A DNA stretch of 64,000 nucleotides from Rubinisphaera italica. GTDB taxonomy: Bacteria; Planctomycetota; Planctomycetia; Planctomycetales; Planctomycetaceae. A program made the position numbers and the translations under genes. The stretch lies in contig NZ_SJPG01000001.1 of NCBI RefSeq assembly GCF_007859715.1, positions 992,001 to 1,056,000 on the forward strand, in the 5' to 3' direction. Below are positions 48,519-59,502 of the stretch, in pieces. How positions within the stretch are numbered: the stretch's first letter is position 1; every line of letters begins with the position of its first letter. Under the pieces are notes generated by a model. That model was not told the origin of the DNA, searched no databases, and saw nothing but the letters and a program-made list of their open reading frames with translations.

Positions 48519-48644
48519 GAAAGACAATTCTCAGGGAACTGTCTGAGTGTGTGAGGTATTTTATTGACCGCTGTCAAATCTGACAACCCCGGAGAATGTC
48601 GGTTCGCATAAGTTCTTCAAACCCTGCTAAAACAGGCTGTTTTT

Positions 48645-49772
48645 TTATGGATTTGGTTTGGATTTGGGCTGGAAACGAGTGATCCACAAAAATGCTTGAT
48701 CATTTTCGTCGACCCGTAATTCCTGAGTCAACTGAATTTTTGAAACCAATGTCCTTAAACACAGGCTCCATGAGGTTCGTTTGCGGGGATAGGTGACGGT
48801 CATTTTATCGAAATCGAGGTTCATCGATTTAAGAGCCATCCCATCGACAAAGACGGGGATTTCCGTCTGCTTTTCAAGTTCCTGCAGCATTTGGGTCATC
48901 GACATTTGATCGACTTCAACAGGCACGGCCACAAACAGTTTTTTGGCAAGAGTCAATCGGGTGAGGCCAAGGGAATCGGGATCCCAGCCAATAGGCCATG
49001 CTTTCTCGACTTCCTCTACGTCTTCAATACTCAATATAATTGACTCATCCGGCAAACGTCGTGGCGTAAAAGAGAGTCCATATTCCCGAAGCAATAAAGC
49101 GAAAGCAGTTCCTTTTGCCAGACCAGCCAAGTCATTCTTCACAGGAGGAATTTGATCAACTGGCCCCAGAGTTTTTTTAGCCTTGGGGGTAAAGTCGATA
49201 GGATAGTTGGATGGTAATTCCAGAGAGACGATAGCTGCTGCCAGATCGAGATCGGAAGTTTTGTTCTCGACAACCGTTCGCATAGCCGCATGGAGCAGAT
49301 CGAACTCAGCTTTACTCAATCCCCAAAGTGGTTGCCCTTCGGGGGCTCCCTGGGCACCGTAAGTCTGGAGTTCTTCAATCCAGTCGGACAGTTCCCCAAC
49401 GTCGCTCAGGCGAAATTTGCGATCCGGAAAGACGATTTCCCCGTTGCGATCGAGCAGTCCTGTTACAACGACCCGGCGAGTCGTTCCAAAAATATCCTGC
49501 TCGACGCCAGCTTTATCGTTGTAAAGTGGCTGACGAACTCGCAATGGCACTTCGAATTGCCGAAAAACTTCCGCCCATTGCTGACCAGCCAGTCCGTTTG
49601 CTCGTTCACGCGAAAGCAGCAATTCAAATTTTACGTCTGTATGCAGTCGGTCAACCACAGATTCAGTTGGCTGGGCGCAGACTTGATTCATACAGAAATT
49701 TATGCCGGAGATCAGCAGGAATCCCAAAATAAGTCGGGAAAAAAAATGTTGATTGTGGTTCTGTATAGACAC
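48645..49772 (-). CDS. Hypothetical exported protein
   Basis: A 375-residue protein I do not recognise. The GTG start at 49772 is supported by GAGGTGA 5 nt upstream. A signal peptide 'FSRLILGFLLISGINFCMNQ' ends near 'VCAQ'. The N-terminal half is helical ('LLLSRERANGLAGQQWAEVF'), and two similar blocks follow with alternating beta/alpha character ('FALLLREYGLSFTPRRLPDESI' read in parts; 'MTQMLQELEKQTEIPVFVDG', 'MNLDFDKMTVTYPRKRTS'), recalling STN/secretin-type short domains. Likely periplasmic and planctomycete-specific. Confidence 0.7.
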   Translation of the reverse strand: MSIQNHNQHFFSRLILGFLLISGINFCMNQVCAQPTESVVDRLHTDVKFELLLSRERANGLAGQQWAEVFRQFEVPLRVRQPLYNDKAGVEQDIFGTTRRVVVTGLLDRNGEIVFPDRKFRLSDVGELSDWIEELQTYGAQGAPEGQPLWGLSKAEFDLLHAAMRTVVENKTSDLDLAAAIVSLELPSNYPIDFTPKAKKTLGPVDQIPPVKNDLAGLAKGTAFALLLREYGLSFTPRRLPDESIILSIEDVEEVEKAWPIGWDPDSLGLTRLTLAKKLFVAVPVEVDQMSMTQMLQELEKQTEIPVFVDGMALKSMNLDFDKMTVTYPRKRTSWSLCLRTLVSKIQLTQELRVDENDQAFLWITRFQPKSKPNP

Positions 49773-50023
49773 GACTCACCTCATAGAAAGGCTGGAAAAA
49801 GAATGATTCTGGAGGGGGCAATATCATTCTACGCGCAGTGAACGGAACCCGACAAGATGAGTCCTGTGTGAAAAGTGCTTGTTTTCTTGTTGTTTTTAGG
49901 AAACATGAAGCCGAAATTATCGAAATTTCTTCTGAAATGAACCTGATTTACCAAGCTCACGACCAATACCAAGCTAGATTTTCCTATAGCACATCTAGGG
50001 GAGATCGGGCTGGGGATGGTGAG

Positions 50024-51142
<1,119 letters not shown>

Positions 51143-51164
51143 GTTGGGATTTTAACTTGCAAAT

Positions 51165-51231
51165 ACAAGCACGAAGCGCAAGCGAGTGAGTCCTGAGTAC
51201 GTAAATACACTCGCTTGCGCTTCGTGCTGGT
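51165..51231. repeat. Inverted repeat of the CAAGCACGAAGCGCAAGC family (best copy)
   Basis: ACAAGCACGAAGCGCAAGCG (then AGTG) pairs with CACTCGCTTGCGCTTCGTGC across a 19-nt spacer. It fills the gap between the convergent DUF1570 and GntR genes. Confidence 0.8.
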
Positions 51232-51237
51232 AGATTT

Positions 51238-51960
51238 TTATAGATTCGAAACGTGGTGGGCATCTCGCAGATGTCGTTCCATGCAGGCTTGGGCGCGTGC
51301 GGGGTCTCGGTCTGTGATCGCCTGCAGAATTTCATAGTGTGCCTGGGAGGCGCGGCGGTGTTGTTCGGGATCGTGTTTACCACTTTCCCGCTGAGCAAAC
51401 TTCACATACGAGCCCAGCACATTGAGCAGGACCCAGAATAAGGGATTGCCTGTTGCTTTGGCGATTTGCACGTGGAATTGATGATCGGATTCAATCGACT
51501 CGGGAGTATCTGTGTCGAACGAGTCAAACTTTTGCGCCAGATCGGTCAGGCGATTCAGATTATCAGCTGTCCGCTTTTGAGCCGCAAGTCGAGCGGTTTG
51601 CAGTTCGAGACCACAACGAACTTCGAATACATGCGACAGCGACTGTTCCCCTTCCATCGAAAGCATCAGTGGAAACAGTTTCGAAAGTGTTTCGCTACTC
51701 ATTTTTCGCACGGTTGTACTGCGACCATGAGAAATATCGAGAACTCCCAGCGCTCGGAGCATCGAAAGAGCTTCGCGAACTGCGATTCGACTGACCTGAA
51801 ACTGCTGCATCAGGGTTCGTTCACTCGGAATCGAACCACCAACTTCCCACTCTCCCGATTCAATCAACTGAATCATTTCTTCGTAGAGACGGGATGTTGT
51901 GCTTTGTCGTTTACCTTCATCATCAGAATCGAAACTGCAGGGGCGAGAATATTCAGACAT
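51238..51960 (-). CDS. GntR-family transcriptional regulator, FadR/FCD type
   Basis: A 240-residue regulator. The N-terminal winged helix (about 20-92) has '[23 protein letters not shown]' (shown in family style; the recognition helix is '[12 protein letters not shown]'). The C-terminal FCD domain (about 105-235) has the helical pattern '[12 protein letters not shown]' and metal-binding His positions in '[14 protein letters not shown]' and 'AHYEILQAI'. FCD regulators bind carboxylate metabolites such as gluconate, lactate or glycolate. No metabolic gene is adjacent, so the target is unknown. Confidence 0.93.
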   Translation of the reverse strand: MSEYSRPCSFDSDDEGKRQSTTSRLYEEMIQLIESGEWEVGGSIPSERTLMQQFQVSRIAVREALSMLRALGVLDISHGRSTTVRKMSSETLSKLFPLMLSMEGEQSLSHVFEVRCGLELQTARLAAQKRTADNLNRLTDLAQKFDSFDTDTPESIESDHQFHVQIAKATGNPLFWVLLNVLGSYVKFAQRESGKHDPEQHRRASQAHYEILQAITDRDPARAQACMERHLRDAHHVSNL

Positions 51961-52004
51961 AATATCTATTTTATAGGTATTTTTTTAAAATACAGTCATA
52001 AAAT

Positions 52005-52334
52005 TTATTGAGGCGGCTTGCGTCCTGCGAACATTGTCAGCAGAGCTAATGCAATAAACAAGGGTATTATTAGTACAAATTGTTTAATAAAGGCAATCAG
52101 CATGACCATGGCGAGGAGTAGGAGCCAGGGAAGTCGTTTCAGAATTTTGGGATGACGCACCATGACCGGGATGGCGAGCCAGAATGCTCCCAGCATCGTG
52201 CCGACGCGAATCATTGCCCCCAATATGGCTTGTTTTGAGTCATCCATCAGCCAGAGGACGACAAATGCTGTCAAAAATGACAGCGAAAGCAGGCCGACAA
52301 TCCAGCGTTTTGATTGTAATTCTTGTGGTTCCAT
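52005..52334 (-). CDS. Hypothetical membrane protein
   Basis: A 109-residue protein with about four TM segments ('IVGLLSLSFLTAFVVLWLMD', 'MIRVGTMLGAFWLAIPVMV', 'RLPWLLLLAMVMLIAFIKQF', 'VLIIPLFIALALLTMFAG'). No motif recognised. It lies 44 nt upstream of the GntR gene on the same strand, but nothing indicates joint function. Confidence 0.65.
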   Translation of the reverse strand: MEPQELQSKRWIVGLLSLSFLTAFVVLWLMDDSKQAILGAMIRVGTMLGAFWLAIPVMVRHPKILKRLPWLLLLAMVMLIAFIKQFVLIIPLFIALALLTMFAGRKPPQ

Positions 52335-52495
52335 AGCCGATTCTGAGCCATCACACCTCCTGACCGCAATCGAATCGCGTGTTTTCCAGCCGATTTCCCG
52401 GAAAACATTCCGAAGTGCCTTGTTTCAGCCGTCTTAAAACCAAAAGATTCGCTTTAAAAGAAGAGAGATTAGGGGGAGAGGTGAGAGTAAGAATT

Positions 52496-52523
52496 CGCTT
52501 TCCGTTCTCGGCTCTCCGCTTTT
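52496..52523. repeat. Heptanucleotide repeat (CGCTTTC type)
   Basis: Four in-register heptamers: CGCTTTC, CGTTCTC, GGCTCTC, CGCTTTT. Same family as 33882-33923, 32 nt upstream of the Dpm1-like start. Confidence 0.55.
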
Positions 52524-52555
52524 TACCTAAAAGATTCCTTCCTTCCGAGGTGTAA

Positions 52556-53314
52556 TTGTTGTCTAAAGAACTTTCCTCAAGTCCTCCGAAATCTGCTTCC
52601 GAGCGGATTGTGGTCACGATCTGTACTTACAACGAACGCGATAATCTCGGTCGATTGCTGACAACGATCCGTGAAACGTTGCCGCAAGCTGACATTATGG
52701 TTGTTGATGACAATTCTCCGGATGGCACGGGGGATCTGGCCGATGAGCGAGCCCAGGCTGATCCCGCGATTCATGTCTTGCATCGCTACAACGAACGCGG
52801 ATTGGGAACTGCCACCATTCATGCGTTTCAGCAGGCACTTGAACGAGGTTACGACATTCTCATCAATCTCGATGCCGATTTCAGTCATGATCCCAAATAC
52901 TTTATCGATCTGCTGACCGCTCTCGATGATCAGCAGGCTGACGTAGCCATCGGTTCCCGATATGTCGAATCGGGAGGTGTTCAGGGCTGGCCTTTGAAGC
53001 GGAAGTTTATGAGCAGTGCGATCAATGCCTGGTCACGATTTTGGCTCGGACTCAAAACTCGCGATTGCAGCGGAAGCTATCGGGCATACCGATGTGCTCT
53101 GTTGCTGAAAATCGATTTTTCCAAGTTCCGCTCTCAGGGCTATTCTGTTCAGGAAGAACTGCTCTATCGTTGTGCTCAGGAGGGAGCCACCTTTACTGAA
53201 GTGCCGATTGTGTTTGTGGATCGTGAAGTTGGAACATCAAAAATTAATCTGTCTGAATCAATGAAAGCCGTCTGGCTGATTGCTCGTTGTGGTTGTGAGC
53301 GAGGCACAAAATGA
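52556..53314 (+). CDS. Polyprenol-phosphate mannosyltransferase-like glycosyltransferase (GT2)
   Basis: A 252-residue GT-A enzyme of the Dpm1 type without the membrane-spanning C-terminal domain. The start is one of two adjacent TTG codons (52556 or 52559); GAGGT lies about 9 nt upstream of the second. Motifs: '[12 protein letters not shown]', the first Asp pair in 'VVDDNSPDG' (51-52), 'LDADFSHDP' (DxD, about 105), 'GSRYVESGG' and 'CSGSYRAYR', all typical of dolichol/polyprenol-phosphate mannose synthases. It would make polyprenyl-P-sugar for envelope glycosylation at the membrane face. Its last four bases overlap the bioA start. Confidence 0.85.
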   Translation: MLSKELSSSPPKSASERIVVTICTYNERDNLGRLLTTIRETLPQADIMVVDDNSPDGTGDLADERAQADPAIHVLHRYNERGLGTATIHAFQQALERGYDILINLDADFSHDPKYFIDLLTALDDQQADVAIGSRYVESGGVQGWPLKRKFMSSAINAWSRFWLGLKTRDCSGSYRAYRCALLLKIDFSKFRSQGYSVQEELLYRCAQEGATFTEVPIVFVDREVGTSKINLSESMKAVWLIARCGCERGTK

Positions 53315-54660
53315 GTTCAACATTACGAGACTGGGATAATCGACATCTCTGGCATCCTTTCACTGCGATGTCCGCCTGGGTGGAAGAAAACGCTCCGATT
53401 ATTGAGTCTGGTCGGGGATTCGATCTGTTCGATATTGAAGGACGTCGTTACCTCGATGGCATTTCTTCTCTGTGGTGCAATGTGCATGGACATTGTGTGC
53501 CGGAACTGGATGCGGCGATTTCGGATCAATTAAAGAAGATCGCGCATACGACCTTATTAGGAGGTTCTACGCCGACCGCGATTGAACTGGCCCATGAATT
53601 GACAAACATGGCACCTGGGAAACTGGAACACGTTTTCTTTTCCGATGCGGGTGCGACTGCAGTCGAAGCGGCTTTGAAGATGGCAGTTCAGTATCACGTG
53701 CAAAAGTCGGGGGCAACTCAGGGAAAAACGCTCTTTGTGCGGATGGACGAAGCGTATCACGGCGATACCTTCGGCTCGGTTTCCGTCGGTCGAGTAGAGG
53801 CCTTTCATAAGCCATTCGCCAACATGCTGTTCGATACACTGACCGTTCCCTGTCCAGTGACTTTTCGGCTTCCAGAAGGACTTGATCGATCAAGTTGGAT
53901 CGAACATTGTTTCACGGCGGTTGAATCGTCAATCGCAGAGAATCACGAGAGAATCGCTGCATTTATTATTGAGCCGCTCGTTCAGGGAGCAGCAGGAATT
54001 CTAGTTCATGAACCCGGCTACCTGAAACACGTCCGTGAAGTGACTGCGAAATATGAGATCCCGCTCATCGCAGATGAAGTCGCGGTCGGTTTCGGTAAGA
54101 CCGGGACAATGTTTGCCTGTGAACAGGAACAGGTCGAGCCGGATATTTTATGTCTGGCGAAGGGGATTACCGGTGGATATTTGCCACTGGCTGCCACTTT
54201 GACAACCTCAGAAATCTACAATTCGTTTCTTGGCAATCCTCGCGAAGGAAAGACGTTCTATCATGGTCATACCTATACGGGAAATGCTCTGGCCTCGGCA
54301 GTTTCGCTGGCTAATCTCAAATTGATCCAGGCCAATTCGGTTCTGAACAATACGCAGAAAATCTCGACCCGCCTTCACGAACGTCTGCAGGTTCTTAATG
54401 ATCATCCCCATGTGGGGGAAATCCGGCAGAAGGGAATTATGGCGGGTATCGAACTTGTTCAGGATCGCGATTCTCGTACTCCATTCGATTCTCACAGGAG
54501 AATAGGACATCAGGTAATCCTGGCGGCACGAAAACGCGGCGTCATCATCCGCCCGCTCGGCGATGTCATCGTACTGATGCCCGCGATTGCGATGCCCGAA
54601 GATAGCATCGATGAGCTTTGCGAAGTGACAATTGCTGCAATACAGGAAACGCTCAGTTAA
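53311..54660 (+). CDS. bioA: Adenosylmethionine-8-amino-7-oxononanoate aminotransferase
   Basis: This PLP enzyme transfers an amino group from S-adenosylmethionine to KAPA to form DAPA in biotin synthesis. The 449-residue protein opens '[14 protein letters not shown]', a BioA-specific block, and shows '[12 protein letters not shown]', '[11 protein letters not shown]', 'YHGDTFG', '[13 protein letters not shown]' and the PLP-lysine in 'CLAKGITGG' (about 285). It starts inside the previous gene (ATGA overlap), so it is translated together with the glycosyltransferase; no other bio gene is nearby. The 344 bp behind it hold an imperfect palindrome. Confidence 0.95.
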   Translation: MSSTLRDWDNRHLWHPFTAMSAWVEENAPIIESGRGFDLFDIEGRRYLDGISSLWCNVHGHCVPELDAAISDQLKKIAHTTLLGGSTPTAIELAHELTNMAPGKLEHVFFSDAGATAVEAALKMAVQYHVQKSGATQGKTLFVRMDEAYHGDTFGSVSVGRVEAFHKPFANMLFDTLTVPCPVTFRLPEGLDRSSWIEHCFTAVESSIAENHERIAAFIIEPLVQGAAGILVHEPGYLKHVREVTAKYEIPLIADEVAVGFGKTGTMFACEQEQVEPDILCLAKGITGGYLPLAATLTTSEIYNSFLGNPREGKTFYHGHTYTGNALASAVSLANLKLIQANSVLNNTQKISTRLHERLQVLNDHPHVGEIRQKGIMAGIELVQDRDSRTPFDSHRRIGHQVILAARKRGVIIRPLGDVIVLMPAIAMPEDSIDELCEVTIAAIQETLS

Positions 54661-55004
54661 ATTTGCGATCAACAAGCATCGAATTGGATGGAACGTCTAA
54701 GAAATTGAGCTGCTCATAGGCGGTGGCACGACCCTGAGCATCGCGAAGGGCGTGGTGGGCGCGATTTCCACGCCCATCACTTCGTTCTGGGGCGTGCCAC
54801 CCAATTGAGGTACTTCCGAATCCCAAAGGGCTTCAATGCTTTAGGATTTTATCCGGTTTTCATTAGGAACGCAGTTTAAGGTCATTATTGCTTCTTGTGA
54901 ACATTTTTCGGAGCTCAATTTGGCAAACTCGAATTCGATCTACACATACAATTCCTGATTTGGTAGTCTTCGTGCTTGCATTCTATTTCTCAGAGCTAGA
55001 GTTC
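54661..55004. repeat. Intergenic region with an imperfect nested palindrome (54722-54801)
   Basis: Outer arms GGTGGCACG (54722-54730) and CGTGCCACC (54793-54801) enclose inner arms GGGCGTGG and CCACGCCC. It resembles the GTGCCA/TGGCAC repeat at 10639-10744. The rest of the 344-bp gap up to ATG 55005 has only TTG-initiated frame extension. Confidence 0.55.
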
Positions 55005-56051
55005 ATGGAAGAATCTGCTGACCCTCAATTGAAGGAACTTGTCCGGAAACCCGTCAGGTGGTTTTTCTGGACTGCAATGATTCTTTCAATCAGTTATTCC
55101 ATTGCAGTGAGCATCCCGTACGGATTGCGTCCCGATGCATGGCTGGCATTGACTGTCTTTCCTGTCTGGGTATGGACGGCTCCACCTGTACTTATTGTGC
55201 TGATGATCGGCTTGTTTTCCGGGCGTCGATATCTGCTCGTTACATTCCCATTGCTGTTGGTGACTTATATTGCTTCCGATACCCCGACAGCATTCCTCCG
55301 GGAAATTATACATAATGCTCCACCAACCGTTCGGCTATCTGGCGATCAGTCTCTGCGAATTATTTCCCACAATTGTCATCATCTCCCCTCGTCACTGCTG
55401 GCACTGAAAAAGTACGATCCGGACATTGTGCTGATTCAGGAAACTCTCAAGACCATCGAACTCGAAGAGGCGCGAATCCATCTGTTTGGAGATGCCGGAT
55501 TTTCGTTGAGAGGCAGTGATCTCTCGATTCTGTCCAGATATCCTTTGACGCAGATTTCGCTGGATAATAATTATCAAAACTATTGCATGGCTGCGAGAAC
55601 ATCAATTCCCACTCAGAATGGCGCAGAGTCAATTCTGTTAGTTCCGGTACATCTTTATTCCCCACCTTTTCGGTATGAACTTTGGCAGAGCGATTGCTGG
55701 CAGTCCTACACACAACATCGAATCGCTCAGAAAGAGCAATTCAATGCGATCATGGATTCTCTCCCGGATTTCAATGTTTCAGACAATGTGATCATCGGAG
55801 GGGACTTCAATGCGACCGCTGGCGATCACATTTTTGAAAGATTGCCGGCTTTCATGAGAGAATCCTTTCAGGAAGCCGGGGTGGGCTGGGGATGCTCTTT
55901 CCCGAGCAAATACCCTGTTGTGCGAATCGATCAACTTTGGACGACACCGCGAATGAAACCTGTTCGCTGTCATACAGTCGACAGTGAATCCAGTGACCAT
56001 CGTGTCGTCATTGTCGATTACGAACTCATACCTGACTGGTTGCAACAATAA
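55005..56051 (+). CDS. Membrane-anchored endonuclease/exonuclease/phosphatase-family protein
   Basis: A 348-residue protein from ATG 55005 (the frame extends to TTG 54888, but no signal supports that). Three hydrophobic helices fill residues 20-100 ('FFWTAMILSISYSIAVSIP', 'AWLALTVFPVWVWTAPPVLI', 'YLLVTFPLLLVTYIAS'). The EEP domain (about 110-345) has 'IISHNCHHL' (Asn), 'VLIQETL' (Glu), 'LVPVHLYSP', 'IIGGDFNAT' (Asp-x-Asn) and 'SSDHRVVIVD' (Asp-His), the metal/catalytic set. This YafD-like topology places the phosphodiesterase domain outside the cytoplasm. Substrate unknown. Confidence 0.87.
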   Translation: MEESADPQLKELVRKPVRWFFWTAMILSISYSIAVSIPYGLRPDAWLALTVFPVWVWTAPPVLIVLMIGLFSGRRYLLVTFPLLLVTYIASDTPTAFLREIIHNAPPTVRLSGDQSLRIISHNCHHLPSSLLALKKYDPDIVLIQETLKTIELEEARIHLFGDAGFSLRGSDLSILSRYPLTQISLDNNYQNYCMAARTSIPTQNGAESILLVPVHLYSPPFRYELWQSDCWQSYTQHRIAQKEQFNAIMDSLPDFNVSDNVIIGGDFNATAGDHIFERLPAFMRESFQEAGVGWGCSFPSKYPVVRIDQLWTTPRMKPVRCHTVDSESSDHRVVIVDYELIPDWLQQ

Positions 56052-56343
56052 TTAAGTTCTTTTCAGCAAATTTCCCTGCTGTGCCAAAGCATCATGTCTG
56101 TTGTCTGTGTTGCTAACGCTCCACAATTGGGGGTGTTCATGTTGTCAGAACACAACATCATTAAATAGCTTTTCAGATTCTTAAGAAATGAGAAAGGATT
56201 CTTAACTCATTATATTTCATGTACTTAGGTCGCGTGTTTTACATGCGTTGCCTTGAGGCGACACCACTTGGCCCATCTGTTGCATTTTCGTTTTGGTCTT
56301 GTCTGACACTTGTTCAAAACACGCTGCAGAATGGGAAAGTGGT

Positions 56344-56796
56344 ATGCCACGCAAAAAACGACAACGGATCAGTCTTCACGAAGATGGAAACACAATTGTC
56401 CTGGACATGGGGCCAATTGAAATTTGGGATGGTGCCGATCTGGCATTGCTTCGCGAGACGGTCAATCGTCAAGTGGAGATGGAAAAGCGAGAGTCAATTT
56501 CCTTTGCAATGCATCCTGTGAAGTATGTTCCCAGTGGGTTCTTTGGAATGTTGCTCGATTGCTTCGATCGTGGTATCGAAATCCATCTGCTCTCACCAAA
56601 CGAGCATGTTCAGAAAATGCTCTGGTTTCAGAGGTTTTTTGCCACCAAAGATGGAGAAAACTTCTTCCTGCATTCAGGGCCTTCTGAAGAGATTCCTCAC
56701 GATCAGCCTCTTCCCTGGGCCTCGGAAGACGATCATCATACCTGGGATGCGAACGAATCCAAACGACCACGCGTGCCTTCGTTATATCGAACTTGA
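56344..56796 (+). CDS. STAS-like domain protein
   Basis: A 150-residue protein. ATG 56344 is chosen because GGGAAAG lies about 5 nt upstream; the frame is open from 56293. 'TIVLDMGPIEIWDGADLALLRE' (read in parts) followed by 'VKYVPSGFFGMLLDCFDRGIEIHL' fits a STAS-like alpha/beta fold as in anti-anti-sigma factors: a first strand, an activity loop and amphipathic helices. The conserved phospho-Ser position is not certain (Ser in 'YVPSGFFG' is a candidate). No partner kinase (RsbW/SpoIIAB-like) is nearby. The 292 bp before it contain nothing I recognise. Its stop codon lies inside a heptamer repeat. Confidence 0.55.
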   Translation: MPRKKRQRISLHEDGNTIVLDMGPIEIWDGADLALLRETVNRQVEMEKRESISFAMHPVKYVPSGFFGMLLDCFDRGIEIHLLSPNEHVQKMLWFQRFFATKDGENFFLHSGPSEEIPHDQPLPWASEDDHHTWDANESKRPRVPSLYRT

Positions 56797-56864
56797 AGGT
56801 TGAAGGTTGAAGGTTGAAGGTTGAAGGTTGATTGTTGATTGTTGAAGGTTGATTGTTGATTGTT
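56793..56864. repeat. Heptanucleotide tandem repeat (TTGAAGG/TTGATTG)
   Basis: About ten 7-nt units, the first overlapping the STAS-like gene's stop codon: five TTGAAGG, then alternating TTGATTG and TTGAAGG. The reverse complement of TGAAGGT is ACCTTCA, the heptamer seen in the leader at 41041-41075. The opposite-orientation heptamers at 56896-56930 follow 32 nt later. Confidence 0.8.
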
Positions 56865-56895
56865 CGAGCACGTTGTTACAGTATCACTATCAATA

Positions 56896-56930
56896 ACCCT
56901 CAACTCTCAGCCATAAACCCTCAACCATAC
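56896..56930. repeat. Heptanucleotide leader ACCCTCA-type before the isochorismatase gene
   Basis: Five in-register heptamers: ACCCTCA, ACTCTCA, GCCATAA, ACCCTCA, ACCATAC, then CT and the ATG at 56933. It has the same register and ending as 41041-41075. There is no Shine-Dalgarno. Confidence 0.65.
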
Positions 56931-56932
56931 CT

Positions 56933-57502
56933 ATGCCTTATCTCCGCAATTCTCAACTGGCTGATGCATCGCAATGTCTGGTGATCGTAGTCGATCTTCA
57001 GGAAAAACTGACGGGTGCAATTCCACAATCTGAAATATTGCTGTCACGATGCCGTCTGCTACTGCGAAGTGCTCAGGTAATGGGAATACCCATCATTGCG
57101 ACAGAGCAATACCCTCAGGGACTGGGGGAGACAGTGGAATCGATTTCAGATTTCATCGAATCAACGGTAGCGAAAAAGCGGTTCAGCAGTGTGGAATCGC
57201 TCGGACTTCCCGCAGCGGGCGAGCGAAATGATGGCAGATTCCGGGTGATACTCACCGGCATTGAAGCCCATGTCTGCATTTTGCAGACCGCTTACGACCT
57301 GCAATCGCTTGGCTACGAAGTCATTCTGCCAGTGGATGCGATCGGAAGTCGGAATCAACTCGATTGTGATGTCGCAATCACGCGAATGTCGAATGCCGGC
57401 ATGACGTTAACAACCGTCGAGTCGATTCTGCTCGAATGTTGTGAATCGGCTGACCATCCCGAATTCAAAACGATCAGCCGCATGATCACTGGCCGGGATT
57501 GA
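56933..57502 (+). CDS. Isochorismatase-family hydrolase
   Basis: A 189-residue alpha/beta hydrolase of the cysteine-hydrolase superfamily. The catalytic set Asp (in 'VVDLQEKL', about 21), Lys (in 'AKKRFS', about 80) and Cys (in 'AHVCILQTA', 115) is present, and 'TEQYPQGLG' and 'LPVDAIGSR' are family blocks. 'GIEAHVC' is typical of the YcaC/ISOC1-like group that acts on small amides; the substrate is unknown. It overlaps no neighbour and converges on the BBP7 gene 5 bp away. Its leader is a heptamer repeat. Confidence 0.9.
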   Translation: MPYLRNSQLADASQCLVIVVDLQEKLTGAIPQSEILLSRCRLLLRSAQVMGIPIIATEQYPQGLGETVESISDFIESTVAKKRFSSVESLGLPAAGERNDGRFRVILTGIEAHVCILQTAYDLQSLGYEVILPVDAIGSRNQLDCDVAITRMSNAGMTLTTVESILLECCESADHPEFKTISRMITGRD

Positions 57503-57507
57503 AGTCC

Positions 57508-59265
57508 TTACCAGTCGATTAACACACCAACGGAAAGTCCGCTCAGGCTCAGTGTGGTTGTTTCTTTGATCACTGTCACATCGTTCTGGTAAGTAAAGTC
57601 GGGGCCGGGATTAACCGTTCCCGCAGTCACCACGGTCCCTGTTGGCGTTGCAATCACATTGTAGTTGATATTGTCCTTCGGACGTGTGATGGCAGAAAAC
57701 CACATAAAGTTGTAACCGACGGTCATCGTGACGTGATCGACGAGTTTAATCTTGGCATCGAGCACCATATCGAAACCTGCAGTAAAATCGGTAGTCCCTA
57801 TGGAAGTGAAATTGTCATCGCCGACAAACAGAAGATCATCGACACCTACTTCCGCTTCGTAGGAATTCACACCGAGCATCAGTTTGGTGTCCAGCCCGAA
57901 TGAAAGCCGTTCATCACCCACTTCAGTTCGAATCCCAACAGTCGGCCCCATGACACGGTTTTCTGTGACAGAATCGATTGTTGAAGTCAGGCTGTCATCT
58001 GTGCCTGCGTTGTTGTCCTGCAATTCGTTGTCATAAACATAAAACGGATTAAACGGATCGGTTGGGGTCTGAGTAAACCGACCCTGTTGTCGCATCTGTT
58101 CTCGGAAATCGAAATACTGAAAACCGAGCATTGTGGAAATTTTGTATCGATCGGGGCGTTCGCGGAATGTCCATAAGACATTCGGAGAGAATCCCCAGGC
58201 TTCTGATTCATACATTAATTTGTAGGAGTCATTGAAGATCAGGAAGTAGTTGTTGCTGTCGGTGACAAGGTTCCCTGCAGAATCGAAAACATCAGGAGCC
58301 ATTTGACCGTTTACTAAAACGGGAATAACCATCGGATCTGCCAAACCAGCCGCGACGACCGCTCCGGGAGTCCCCAGGAGAAAGTTAGGCAGTGGGACGA
58401 ATTCCAGACCCGATTTGGCTCGATCAAGTGAGAAGAAGCTTGTTTCCAAGGCTCCGAATGTTGTATTGACCCCAACGACTCCACGGAAGCCATTGTTATT
58501 ATCGAGCTGAAGTTCCTGGCTGTTAGCCAACTGTCCGACAGTCAATACGGCAACCTGAGCTGGATCTGTAGGAGTTCCTGTTGAGGGAACCAGCAGATTC
58601 GCATCATCCACGCCAGTAAAGAAATTAATTTTCTGTTCGTTGGTCAGTCGGGGAAAGACATCGACATCGTTTTTATAATCGTTGACGCCAATGGTTCCCA
58701 TTTGAAGGTCATCTCCTCCAATGGCTTCACTCAGTTCAAATTCATTGGTTTCCCAGACTTGAATCAGGACCTTGTTTCCGGGCACCGGATAAAGGTTTGG
58801 ATTTCGAATTGGGTAAAGTGCATCGAAGCCAACAAGCTGAGAGGCTCGGAAAGCATCTATATATGCAGGCTCGCTGAATCCAAGCCCTTCATTTAAACGT
58901 TTTCCAGGAGCACCAATGATACTGTGGCTGGGATCGGAAATGGCCCAGTTTAAATATTCGAATTTTCCGTAAGTTTGCTGAGCCGTCTGCTTGAGCAGAC
59001 GATCGAGCGAGGATTCCCTGTAATCATCCCAACCTCGCTTAGGCGGGAGATATTCGTAATACTGCCTTTGTTGCGGAAGCTGTACCTGCTGAACCCCTCC
59101 CCTTGGATCATATCCGTCAGGATATTCGCCTATCGCCTGCACCACACCAGGTGGTTGCTGAGCGTGAGCGGGAGGCAAGTAAGCCAAGCCGAGCCACACG
59201 ATTAACAACAGGCGAGAATGCCCGAGCACGCGTTTCGACCAGCTGTAGTTAATTGTGTCATTCAT
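57508..59265 (-). CDS. BBP7-like outer-membrane protein
   Basis: A 585-residue protein with a signal peptide ('LLLIVWLGLAYLPPAHAQ'). The first 90 residues are Pro/Gln/Tyr-rich, then a beta-rich region ('GKFEYLNWAI', 'GFRGVVGVNTTFGALETSFF') resembling the planctomycete BBP7 outer-membrane family, with many alternating-hydrophobic strands, repeated aromatic ends ('MLGFQYFDFREQ', 'VTMTVGYNFMWFSAI') and a final 'LSLSGLSVGVLIDW' with a C-terminal aromatic residue, as in beta-barrels. Likely a surface barrel protein; no ligand is known. Confidence 0.85.
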   Translation of the reverse strand: MNDTINYSWSKRVLGHSRLLLIVWLGLAYLPPAHAQQPPGVVQAIGEYPDGYDPRGGVQQVQLPQQRQYYEYLPPKRGWDDYRESSLDRLLKQTAQQTYGKFEYLNWAISDPSHSIIGAPGKRLNEGLGFSEPAYIDAFRASQLVGFDALYPIRNPNLYPVPGNKVLIQVWETNEFELSEAIGGDDLQMGTIGVNDYKNDVDVFPRLTNEQKINFFTGVDDANLLVPSTGTPTDPAQVAVLTVGQLANSQELQLDNNNGFRGVVGVNTTFGALETSFFSLDRAKSGLEFVPLPNFLLGTPGAVVAAGLADPMVIPVLVNGQMAPDVFDSAGNLVTDSNNYFLIFNDSYKLMYESEAWGFSPNVLWTFRERPDRYKISTMLGFQYFDFREQMRQQGRFTQTPTDPFNPFYVYDNELQDNNAGTDDSLTSTIDSVTENRVMGPTVGIRTEVGDERLSFGLDTKLMLGVNSYEAEVGVDDLLFVGDDNFTSIGTTDFTAGFDMVLDAKIKLVDHVTMTVGYNFMWFSAITRPKDNINYNVIATPTGTVVTAGTVNPGPDFTYQNDVTVIKETTTLSLSGLSVGVLIDW

Positions 59266-59502
59266 CTGTCAGACGCCACACTGGAGTGAGTACGATTGCT
59301 TTGTCATAATCGAACAAGTTCTGGACGCCCCCATTCGCGGCAATGCGCGCAGCGTCCGGAAATAGTCCGGTCTTATCAGTGGTATCGGTTATAGGGGGTG
59401 ATTGACTTGCGCAAATTTACCGCTCGGATGTAAAATCATGACGATTATTCCGTCTGTGCCGAATTTATCACTGGAGTATAAATAGAACAGGTAGGCTGGG
59501 AG

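Noticed and set aside
49838..50023. N-terminal extension of the DUF1570 protein
   Set aside because: In-frame but places 62 atypical residues before a clear signal peptide that has its own ATG and SD.
56793..56930. Possible CRISPR-like array
   Set aside because: Units are 7 nt without spacers; it is a heptanucleotide tandem repeat.
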